Shown here: positions 7,182 to 12,906 of the stretch, piece by piece
Numbering within the stretch: position 1 is the stretch's first letter
How the letters are laid out: each line of letters opens with the position of its first letter
Program-made: the position numbers and the translations under genes
The notes under the pieces: generated by a model
What the model was told of the DNA's origin: nothing
The model's input: the letters and a program-made list of their open reading frames with translations, nothing else
Database searches by the model: none
Assembly: GCA_014376915.1 (NCBI GenBank)
Contig: JACMQP010000437.1
Span: forward strand, 1-13,530
DNA: 13,530 nt
Direction: 5' to 3'
Source: Ramlibacter sp.
GTDB taxonomy: Bacteria; Pseudomonadota; Gammaproteobacteria; Burkholderiales; Burkholderiaceae

Positions 7182-8407
7182 GGATGGACGGTAGCGGTGC
7201 GGGGATTATCCCGCGTCGCCAGCATGAAGTGTCCATATGACGCCGTGCTGCACGCCAGGAACACCGCGATCGCGCTGCGGAAGGCATCGACCGTGTCTAG
7301 CCCGGCCGCGGCGAAACCGTCGATCAGCAGGCCGATGCCCCACTGCACGACGAACACGCCGCTGAAGATCACCAGGTTGTAGGCTGACAGGGCGCGCCCC
7401 GCCAGCGCTGGGGGAAAGGCCATCGCGACCGCCGGTTGGGCCAGCGAAACGAAGGTGCAGCTGACGCAGAACGCAGCCCAGGCCCAGGCACCGGCGTGCG
7501 GGCCGGCGACCACGATCGCCGCCAGCACGACCAGGCTCATCGGCAGCCCGCGGGCGATCAAGCGGTTGGTCGTCAGGCCCCGGCGCGCCAGTTGTGGATT
7601 CAGGGCGCCCCAGCCAAGGAAAGCGCCCAGCATGCAGACGTTGATCGTGAACAGGCCGCCGGCAGCCCGCAGCGGCGGCTCGCCCGCCACCCGCACCAGC
7701 CAGGGACCGGCCCACAGGGTCTGCATCGCGATCATGCCGCCGTAGCTGAAAAAGCCGATCGGCACCATGCGACGGAAGTACGGGTCGCGCCAGACCTGGG
7801 CATAGCTTCCCGGCCGGTCGCCGGCCTGCGGGCCGGCCTGCCAGGCCGGCACCACCAAGGCGATCACGACCATCGACAGGGCGATCAGCGCGGCCTGGCC
7901 CCAGAACAGCGGACGCCAGCCGACCATCGGCATCAGCCATTGAACCGGCAGCGTGGAGGCCATCATCCCGAACGAGCCGGTCATCAGCATCCAGCTGTTG
8001 GCGCGCAGTTGCGCCGTCGGATCGAGCCAGCGCCGGAACCCGGTCAACGGCGCCATCAGGCAGGCGCTCACGCCCACCCCGCACAGGACCCTCGCCGCCA
8101 GTAGCCACGCGAAGCTGGCCGCCAGCGAAAACGCGATGCAGGCCAGCACCGCGACGACCAGGAAGCTCAGGATCACGCGCTTCGGTCCGTGCCGGTCCAG
8201 CCAGGTCCCAAGAGGCAGCTGGGTGGCGGCGAAGCCCAGGAAATAGCCGCCGGCCAGCAGCCCCAGGTCACGCGAATGCAGGGCGAACTCCTGCGTCAGC
8301 GTCGGTGACAGCGTCGCCGTGATCGCCCGCAGCAAGGCCGAGAAAAAATAGGCGAACGCGAAGGCGAGGAAGACCGCAACGGCGGCGCGGGCGGGCAGCA
8401 GGCTCAT
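7178..8407 (-). CDS. Major facilitator superfamily (MFS) transporter
   Basis: A 409-residue integral membrane protein with about 12 hydrophobic segments. The family motif A between helices 2 and 3 is visible as LGTWLDRHGPKRV (near 71-83), followed by AARVLCGVGVSACLMAPLTG near 109-128. The substrate cannot be deduced. The frame stays open upstream, but the ATG at 8407 is chosen because it gives a normal MFS N-terminus (MSLLPARAAVAVFLAF) and overlaps the lipoprotein stop as ATGA. The stop overlaps the EIIA start in the same way. Sitting inside the PTS operon suggests that its amount, and perhaps its activity, is tied to the phosphorelay; that link is inference. Confidence 0.87.
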   Translation of the reverse strand: MSLLPARAAVAVFLAFAFAYFFSALLRAITATLSPTLTQEFALHSRDLGLLAGGYFLGFAATQLPLGTWLDRHGPKRVILSFLVVAVLACIAFSLAASFAWLLAARVLCGVGVSACLMAPLTGFRRWLDPTAQLRANSWMLMTGSFGMMASTLPVQWLMPMVGWRPLFWGQAALIALSMVVIALVVPAWQAGPQAGDRPGSYAQVWRDPYFRRMVPIGFFSYGGMIAMQTLWAGPWLVRVAGEPPLRAAGGLFTINVCMLGAFLGWGALNPQLARRGLTTNRLIARGLPMSLVVLAAIVVAGPHAGAWAWAAFCVSCTFVSLAQPAVAMAFPPALAGRALSAYNLVIFSGVFVVQWGIGLLIDGFAAAGLDTVDAFRSAIAVFLACSTASYGHFMLATRDNPRTATVHP

Positions 8408-8922
8408 TCGAACGCCAGGCCCCCGAAGAAGGTCTCGGCGGCTTCGGTCGTCACCTGGTCGGCATAGATCACCGCCTGCACCACCTGGCTGCCGCGCGCG
8501 AAATACGCCGCCTGGCTTGCCACGTGGCTGCCGTCGGCACGCTGCCCGGCCGCGACCACCCGCAGCGACTGCGGCAAAGCCATGGCGCCAGCCGGCAGGA
8601 ATGGCCTGTCTTGCGTGCTGCCGGGGGCCGTGCGCAGATTGGCCAGGGTAGCGGCCCGCCATTGCGCCAGCACCTCGCCTGCGCGCAGCGGGTCGACGAT
8701 GTCGCCGGCCAGGACGGCGAAGGTGGCACCGCCCGTTTCGCAGCCCAGCACCTTCAGCTCCACCTGGCGACCGGCCATCGGCACCGTGCGTGCGCCTTTG
8801 TCCGGCTTGCAGGGCAGCATCGCCTTGAGCGGCATCGATTCAACGCGGATTTCTCGCCAATTGAAGGTCGGACTGCAGGCAGCCAGGCTGAGCAAGGCTG
8901 CGGCGAACAGGGGACGGATCAT
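8404..8922 (-). CDS. Putative lipoprotein of unknown function
   Basis: A 172-residue secreted protein that I do not recognise. It has a lipoprotein signal: MIRPLFAAALLSLAAC, with lipobox Leu13-Ala14-Ala15-Cys16, and Ser at +2, which favours the outer membrane. The mature part has Cys38 and Cys61, which could form a disulfide, and is otherwise a small soluble domain (PMAGRQVELKVLGCETGG, then FAVLAGDIVDP and a C-terminal AETFFGGLAFE). The in-frame ATG upstream (9087) would run into the CoA-transferase gene and lose the signal peptide, so 8922 is chosen. It is the first gene of the lipoprotein-MFS-EIIA-HPr-EI operon and overlaps the MFS gene by 4 bp. Confidence 0.78.
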   Translation of the reverse strand: MIRPLFAAALLSLAACSPTFNWREIRVESMPLKAMLPCKPDKGARTVPMAGRQVELKVLGCETGGATFAVLAGDIVDPLRAGEVLAQWRAATLANLRTAPGSTQDRPFLPAGAMALPQSLRVVAAGQRADGSHVASQAAYFARGSQVVQAVIYADQVTTEAAETFFGGLAFE

Positions 8923-8928
8923 CGAGAC

Positions 8929-8934
8929 ATTATC
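8929..8934 (-). promoter_or_regulatory. -10-like GATAAT 6 nt before the lipoprotein ATG
   Basis: On the minus strand GATAAT is followed by GTCTCG and then the ATG at 8922. This spacing would start transcription at the ATG. No Shine-Dalgarno is present between hexamer and start. It would be the promoter of the five-gene PTS operon. No clear -35 is seen. Confidence 0.4.
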
Positions 8935-8944
8935 GGTTTGCCCT

Positions 8945-8950
8945 GAAAAT
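8945..8950 (+). promoter_or_regulatory. -10-like GAAAAT 6 nt before the CoA-transferase ATG
   Basis: GAAAAT is followed by GCGGCG and the ATG at 8957. It keeps the two most important -10 positions (A2 and T6) but lacks the first T. It lies in the 34-bp divergent gap with the minus-strand GATAAT at 8929-8934. No good -35 is visible. Confidence 0.28.
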
Positions 8951-8956
8951 GCGGCG

Positions 8957-10192
8957 ATGAACTCACTCGACGGCATCCGTGTTCTCGACCTCTCGCGCGT
9001 GCTGGCGGGCCCCTGGTGCACCCAGACACTGGCCGATCTGGGCGCCGACGTGATCAAGATCGAGCGGCCCGGCAGCGGCGACGACACCCGGACCTGGGGT
9101 CCGCCTTTCCTGAAGGACGCGCAAGGCCACGAAACCGCCGAGGCGGCGTACTACCTCGGCACCAACCGCAACAAGCGCTCGGTCACCTGCGACATCTCGC
9201 AGCCGGAGGGCCAGGCCCTGGTGCGCGAGCTGGTCCCGCTTTGCGACGTCTTCGTCGAGAACTTCAAGGTCGGCGACATGGCCCGCTACGGCCTCGACTA
9301 CGCGTCGCTCAAGGGCCTCAATCCACGGCTCGTGTATTGCAGCGTGACCGGCTTCGGCCAGACCGGCCCGTACCGCGAGCGCGCCGGCTACGACTACGCG
9401 GTGCAGGGCATGGGCGGCCTCATGAGCATCACCGGCGAGCGCGACGACATCGGTGGCGGACCGCAGAAAGTGGGGATCGCCGTGGCCGACCTGTTTACCG
9501 GCATGTACGCCGCGGTCGCGATCCTCGCGGCGTTGCGACACGCCGAGAAGTCCGGCGAGGGCCAGGCCATCGACATGGCGCTGCTCGACACGCAGGTGGC
9601 GATGCTGGCCAACCTGGGCGCCAATTACCTGGTCAGCGGCAAGGTTCCGGGACGCTCCGGCAACGCGCACCAGAACATCGTGCCCTACCAGGTGTTCGAG
9701 ACCGCGTCGGCCCCGAGCGCCGGCAAGGACCACATCATCCTGGCGGTGGGCAACGACGGCCAGTTCGCCAAGTTCTGCGACGTTGCGGGCCGGCCGGAGC
9801 TGGCACGCGACCCTCGCTTCGGCAAGAACCAGGACCGGGTACGCAACCGCGAGGTGCTGGTCCCGCTGCTGGAAGAGATCATGAAACAGCGGGACAAGGC
9901 CCAGTGGCTGGCCGCGCTGGAGGCGGCCAAGGTGCCGTGCGGCGCGATCAACAATCTGGCTGAGGTGTTTGCGGACCCGCAGGTGCAGCAGCGCAACATG
10001 GTGAACGTCTGGGAGCATCCGCTCGACCCGGCGCTGCGACTGGTGGCCAGCCCGATGAAACTTGGCGCGACGCCGGTTCGCACCGACCGTCCGCCGCCGC
10101 TGCTGGGTCAGCACACCGACGAGGTGCTGGCGCAATTGCTGCGGCGCTCGCCGTCCGAGCTGGCCGCGTTGAAAGACCGGAAGGTGGTTTGA
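8957..10192 (+). CDS. CaiB/BaiF family III CoA-transferase
   Basis: A 411-residue enzyme of the formyl-CoA transferase/CaiB family, which moves CoA between acyl-CoA and free carboxylic acids through an aspartyl-CoA thioester. Visible family blocks are LDGIRVLDLSRVLAGPW (4-20), LADLGADVIKIERP (26-38), NRNKRSVTCDI (70-80), FVENFKVGDMARYGLDY (99-115) and VTGFGQTGPY (130-139). VGIAVADLFTGMYA (172-185) carries the catalytic Asp178, and AVGNDGQFAKFCD follows in the second half. The length is typical. The substrate cannot be told from sequence. An ATG at 8582 in the same frame would add a non-homologous extension running antisense through the lipoprotein gene and is rejected. It pairs with the alpha/beta hydrolase one base downstream. 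Confidence 0.92.
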   Translation: MNSLDGIRVLDLSRVLAGPWCTQTLADLGADVIKIERPGSGDDTRTWGPPFLKDAQGHETAEAAYYLGTNRNKRSVTCDISQPEGQALVRELVPLCDVFVENFKVGDMARYGLDYASLKGLNPRLVYCSVTGFGQTGPYRERAGYDYAVQGMGGLMSITGERDDIGGGPQKVGIAVADLFTGMYAAVAILAALRHAEKSGEGQAIDMALLDTQVAMLANLGANYLVSGKVPGRSGNAHQNIVPYQVFETASAPSAGKDHIILAVGNDGQFAKFCDVAGRPELARDPRFGKNQDRVRNREVLVPLLEEIMKQRDKAQWLAALEAAKVPCGAINNLAEVFADPQVQQRNMVNVWEHPLDPALRLVASPMKLGATPVRTDRPPPLLGQHTDEVLAQLLRRSPSELAALKDRKVV

Positions 10193-10193
10193 C

Positions 10194-10931
10194 ATGGCGA
10201 ATTTCGTCCTGGTGCACGGCGCGTGGCATGGCGGTTGGTGCTGGCGCCGCGTGGTGCAGGCGCTCGCGTCGCAAGGGCATCGCGCGCATGCAGTCACGCT
10301 GACCGGCGTGGGCGAACGCGCACACCTGATGTCGTCGGCGATCACGCTGGAGACGCACATCAGCGACGTGCTGCAGGCGATCGGGGCCGAGGAGCTCGAC
10401 GACGTGGTGCTGGCCGTGCATTCCTACGCTGGAATGATCGGCACCGCCGTCGCCGACCGGCAGCCGCAGCGGCTGAAACACCTGGTGTACGTGGACGCGG
10501 TCGTGCCGCGGCCGGGCGAAAGCTGGGGTGGCACCCATGCGAGCGCGGTCCGCGAGGCCCGGCTGGCCGCAGCCGCGGCCTCTGCCGATTACAGTTTCCC
10601 TGCACCGGACCCGACCGTGTTCGGTTTGGCCGGCGAGGATCTCGACTGGGTGCGGCGGCGGCAGACCCCGCATCCTGGCCATCCCTACCTGGCGCCGCTG
10701 GACTTCGATCCCAGACGGGTCGCGGCCGTACCGCGCACCTTCGTCGACTGTGTCCGCCCGCCGCTGGGGACCATCGACGCGATCCGGCCCCGGGTGCGCG
10801 ATCCCTGCTTTTGGGACGGCGCCTGGCAGGCCGGCGGCGGCGTCCGGCTGGTGGAATTGCAGACCGGTCACGACCCGATGATCAGTGCCCCGGCCGATCT
10901 GACACGAATCCTGCTCGAGGCCGCAGCCTGA
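10194..10931 (+). CDS. Alpha/beta hydrolase, hydroxynitrile lyase/esterase-like
   Basis: A 245-residue alpha/beta hydrolase of the short esterase/hydroxynitrile lyase-like group. The oxyanion-hole motif is LVHGAWHGGWCW (6-17). Then come LTGVGERAHL and THISDV (54-59), typical of this group. The nucleophile elbow is LAVHSYAG (73-80) with Ser77; the flanking small residues are Val75 and Ala79 in place of the usual glycines. The probable catalytic histidine is His226 in TGHDPMIS near the end. I could not assign the acid residue with confidence. It has no signal peptide and is probably cytosolic. It starts one base after the CoA-transferase stop, so the two likely act in one pathway, perhaps on a carboxylic acid ester or thioester. 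The substrate is unknown. Confidence 0.86.
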   Translation: MANFVLVHGAWHGGWCWRRVVQALASQGHRAHAVTLTGVGERAHLMSSAITLETHISDVLQAIGAEELDDVVLAVHSYAGMIGTAVADRQPQRLKHLVYVDAVVPRPGESWGGTHASAVREARLAAAAASADYSFPAPDPTVFGLAGEDLDWVRRRQTPHPGHPYLAPLDFDPRRVAAVPRTFVDCVRPPLGTIDAIRPRVRDPCFWDGAWQAGGGVRLVELQTGHDPMISAPADLTRILLEAAA

Positions 10932-10963
10932 CCTTGCGCAAGGCATGGGCGCGGGCCCGGCCG

Positions 10964-10969
10964 TAAAAT
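10964..10969 (+). promoter_or_regulatory. -10-like TAAAAT 6 nt before the TlpA ATG
   Basis: TAAAAT is followed by ACCGCC and the ATG at 10976. It matches the -10 consensus in five of six positions, and its spacing predicts a leaderless mRNA. TTGCGC at 10934-10939 is 24 bp upstream, too far for a normal -35. No Shine-Dalgarno is visible. Confidence 0.45.
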
Positions 10970-10975
10970 ACCGCC

Positions 10976-11473
10976 ATGAAACGAGTTCTCTACGGCTTTG
11001 CTGCCGCCGCCGTGGTGGCAGGCGCTGCGGCGCTGTACCTGGGCACGGCGAGCGCCGCGGCGCCGGAGTCGACCTTCGTGCTGCTGGACGGAACACGCAA
11101 GACCACCGCCGATCTGAAAGGCCGGGTCACGCTGGTCAACTTCTGGGCCACCAGCTGCGTGACCTGTGTCGCCGAAATGCCCAAGATCATCTCGACTTAC
11201 GAGAAGTACAAAGGCCGGGGTTACGACACGCTGGCTGTGGCCATGAGTTACGACCCCCCCAGCTACGTCGTCAACTACGCCGAGACCCGCAAGCTGCCCT
11301 TCCAGGTTGCGATCGACAACACCGGAGCGGTAGCCAAGTCGTGGGGCGACGTCCAGCTGACACCCACCACTTTCGTGGTCAACAAGCGTGGCCAGATCGT
11401 CAAGCGCTACGTCGGCGAGCCGGACTTCGCGGAACTTCACAAGCTGATCGAAAAGCTGCTGGCCGAAGCCTGA
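10976..11473 (+). CDS. TlpA-family periplasmic thiol-disulfide oxidoreductase
   Basis: A 165-residue exported thioredoxin-fold protein of the TlpA/ResA/AhpC-TSA group. Residues 1-27 form a signal peptide or membrane anchor (MKRVLYGF then an alanine-rich core ending ASA). The redox site is NFWATSCVTC with Cys61 and Cys64, and the cis-proline is Pro130 in LTPTTFVV. Such proteins keep periplasmic thiols reduced, for example apocytochrome c haem-binding cysteines or copper-binding sites. A link to the two cytochrome genes just downstream is possible but unproven. It ends at a hairpin terminator shared with the convergent cytochrome c' gene. Confidence 0.9.
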   Translation: MKRVLYGFAAAAVVAGAAALYLGTASAAAPESTFVLLDGTRKTTADLKGRVTLVNFWATSCVTCVAEMPKIISTYEKYKGRGYDTLAVAMSYDPPSYVVNYAETRKLPFQVAIDNTGAVAKSWGDVQLTPTTFVVNKRGQIVKRYVGEPDFAELHKLIEKLLAEA

Positions 11474-11492
11474 CCAGCCGCTACCTGCATTG

Positions 11493-11519
11493 AAAAAGCC
11501 CGCTGTCGCGGGCTTTTTT
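11493..11519. terminator. Bidirectional intrinsic terminator
   Basis: A run of five A, a GCCCGC/GCGGGC stem (11498-11503 and 11508-11513) with a TGTC loop, and a run of six T. The A and T runs can also pair. It works on paper in both directions, ending the TlpA transcript on plus and the cytochrome c' transcript on minus. Confidence 0.9.
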
Positions 11520-11539
11520 GGCTGCCGGAAGAATGCCGT

Positions 11540-11995
11540 TCAGTCCTTGCGATAGGCGTCGTGGCAACCCTTGCAGGTGTTGGCGGCGGAACCGAACGCC
11601 ACCTTCAGGTTGTCGAGGTTGTTGGTCTTGGCGGCGGCCAGTAGCTTGCCGGTTTCCGCCACCAGCTTCTCGCTGTGCTCCCGGAACTTCGCCTGCTCGA
11701 CCCAGATTTCGGGCTTGGCGCGGGTTGGCGTGACCTTGTCGGTGCCGGGTCCAAAGCCGGCCCAGGGCAGATTGGCCATCGCTGCCACGATCTCGGCGTT
11801 GTCCACGGCGGCTTTCGCGTCGTAGGAAACGCGGCCGTTGGCCATGGCGCCAATGCGCCCGAAGTGCTGCGCCATGACGAACAGCGCGCTTTGCCGGTAC
11901 TTTACGGCGTCTTCTGGCTTGGCGAACTGGGCGGAAGCCGGGACAGCGGTAAGTGCGGCGGTCGCGGCCAGCACGAGCGAGAGGGCGAGTTTCAT
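11540..11995 (-). CDS. Cytochrome c' (class II c-type cytochrome)
   Basis: A 151-residue periplasmic haem protein. Residues 1-22 are a classic signal peptide (MKLALSLVLAATAALTAVPASA, cleaved before QF). The mature part begins with the class II pattern YRQSALFVMAQHFGRIGAM. The single haem site is C-terminal: CKGCHDAYRKD, with Cys141, Cys144 and the fifth ligand His145. A C-terminal CXXCH in an all-helical protein of this size is diagnostic of cytochrome c', which usually has an open or weakly held sixth site and binds NO or CO. The upstream in-frame ATG at 12148 is rejected because it would precede the signal peptide. It is divergent from the b561-type gene and convergent with TlpA. Confidence 0.92.
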   Translation of the reverse strand: MKLALSLVLAATAALTAVPASAQFAKPEDAVKYRQSALFVMAQHFGRIGAMANGRVSYDAKAAVDNAEIVAAMANLPWAGFGPGTDKVTPTRAKPEIWVEQAKFREHSEKLVAETGKLLAAAKTNNLDNLKVAFGSAANTCKGCHDAYRKD

Positions 11996-12003
11996 TGGCT
12001 TCT

Positions 12004-12009
12004 TCTCCT
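12004..12009 (-). promoter_or_regulatory. Shine-Dalgarno of the cytochrome c' gene
   Basis: AGGAGA on the minus strand, 8 nt before the ATG at 11995. It is a strong site and supports this start over the longer in-frame one. It contrasts with the several genes here that lack a visible ribosome binding site. Confidence 0.75.
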
Positions 12010-12047
12010 GGTTGTTTCGACAAATGTGCTCTAGAGCTAGCGGCTGA

Positions 12048-12123
12048 CTTGGCCAGAGACCGAAAAGTTCTATCCTGAGCCGCCTTCTCAGGGAATCTAC
12101 TGAGCCGCCAGCGGTCTGGCAAG
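12048..12123. repeat. Repeat-rich divergent control region between cytochrome c' and b561 genes
   Basis: Several repeats are packed here. CTGAGCCGCC occurs twice in direct orientation (12075-12084 and 12100-12109). CCTGAG and CTCAGG form an inverted repeat (12074-12092, 7-nt centre). GCCAG and CTGGC form another (12107-12120, 4-nt centre). An imperfect motif CGGTCT(CT)GGC(C)AAG is on the minus strand at 12048-12062 and on the plus strand at 12112-12123. They look like regulator sites for the two divergent genes; no regulator is identified. Confidence 0.45.
12049..12076 (+). promoter_or_regulatory. Candidate promoter for the cytochrome b561-type gene
   Basis: TTGGCC (12049-12054) and TATCCT (12071-12076) are 16 bp apart, giving a predicted start near 12083 and a leader of about 90 nt. 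The -10 and start overlap the CCTGAG/CTCAGG inverted repeat, as expected for an operator. Both hexamers are imperfect. Confidence 0.3.
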
Positions 12124-12159
12124 GCCACCACAATCGGGGCCGACGCAATCACAACACAC

Positions 12160-12165
12160 GGGGAG
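12160..12165 (+). promoter_or_regulatory. Shine-Dalgarno of the cytochrome b561-type gene
   Basis: GGGGAG, 6 nt before the ATG at 12172. It supports this start. Confidence 0.65.
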
Positions 12166-12171
12166 TCATCG

Positions 12172-12837
12172 ATGGCGAACAAGATCCGGGTCTGGGACCT
12201 GCCCACGCGCTTGTTCCACTGGAGCCTTGTCGTCTGCATCGTCGGACTGGTCTTCACCGGCTACACCGGCGGCTCGGCCATGAACTGGCACGCCCGCATC
12301 GGCTATACCGTCCTTGCCCTGCTCCTGTTCCGGCTGGTGTGGGGCCTGGTGGGTGGGCGCTGGTCGCGATTCTCCAGCTTCATCTATTCGCCGGGCAGCG
12401 TTCTGAACTACCTGCGCGGACGACCGCACCCGGACCACCTGATCGGCCACAACCCGCTGGGGGCAGGGTCGGTGTTCGCGTTGCTGACCGTCCTGCTGGC
12501 GCAGGTGGCAACCGGACTGGTCGGCGACGATGAGTCGGCGTTCACCGGTCCGCTGAACCGCTTCGTCGCGACGAGCAAGGGACTGGCTGCCACCTGGTAC
12601 CACAAGCGCGTCGGCCAGTGGCTGTTGCTGGCACTGGTGCTGCTGCACATCGGCGCGGTGCTGTACTACCTGTTGCGGCGCAAGGACAACCTCATCAAGC
12701 CCATGATCGACGGCGACAAAGTGCTGGAGCGTGCCGCGCCCGGATCCCGCGACACGGCCGGCACCCGGCTGCTGGCGGCGGCAGTGCTGGCGGTGTGTGG
12801 CATGGCGGTGGCCTGGCTGGTCAGCCTGGGCGGGTAA
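12172..12837 (+). CDS. Cytochrome b561 / Ni-Fe hydrogenase-type b cytochrome
   Basis: A 221-residue integral membrane dihaem b-type cytochrome of the prokaryotic b561 group. The start IRVWDLPTRLFHWSLVV is the family signature and carries His16. Other likely haem ligands are His40 (MNWHARIGY), His144 (TWYHKRVGQW) and His159 (VLLHIGAVL). Membrane helices lie near 15-32, 42-60, 98-116 and 148-167, and a C-terminal hydrophobic segment near 198-217 (LAAAVLAVCGMAVAWLV) may be a fifth. Such proteins move electrons between quinol and periplasmic carriers. Divergence from cytochrome c' suggests that this is its membrane partner, a gene pairing I recall from other proteobacteria. It has a clear Shine-Dalgarno. 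Confidence 0.88.
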   Translation: MANKIRVWDLPTRLFHWSLVVCIVGLVFTGYTGGSAMNWHARIGYTVLALLLFRLVWGLVGGRWSRFSSFIYSPGSVLNYLRGRPHPDHLIGHNPLGAGSVFALLTVLLAQVATGLVGDDESAFTGPLNRFVATSKGLAATWYHKRVGQWLLLALVLLHIGAVLYYLLRRKDNLIKPMIDGDKVLERAAPGSRDTAGTRLLAAAVLAVCGMAVAWLVSLGG

Positions 12838-12864
12838 CCGGCCCCGGGGGGTGTTCCTCGGCAA

Positions 12865-12899
12865 CGGTGGAAAGGACTAGACTGACATGCTTTCCACCG
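12865..12899. repeat. Perfect 10-bp inverted repeat over the GNAT promoter region
   Basis: CGGTGGAAAG (12865-12874) and CTTTCCACCG (12890-12899) are exact reverse complements around a 15-nt centre. The centre contains TAGACT (12878-12883), a possible -10, and the right arm ends 7 nt before the GNAT ATG. No T run follows on either strand, so it does not look like a terminator. It could be an operator or a 5'-end hairpin. Confidence 0.6.
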
Positions 12900-12906
12900 C
12901 CATGGC

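Noticed and set aside
5220..7382. A 720-codon open frame on the plus strand
   Set aside because: It is antisense to ptsI, ptsH and the EIIA gene, all of which have intact family motifs. The encoded protein is His/Gln/Ala/Arg-rich with no recognisable domain, typical of shadow frames in high-GC DNA.
8408..8662. Upstream extension of the MFS frame
   Set aside because: It overlaps the lipoprotein gene in another frame and adds no membrane segment; ATG 8407 overlaps the lipoprotein stop as ATGA.
8582..8956. Upstream extension of the CoA-transferase frame
   Set aside because: The added 125 residues do not resemble the family and are antisense to the lipoprotein gene; the family N-terminus begins at the ATG at 8957.
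12028..12041. GCTCTAGAGC followed by GCTAGC, resembling clustered cloning sites
   Set aside because: There is no other sign of vector sequence, and codon use and gene content are continuous on both sides; taken as natural sequence.
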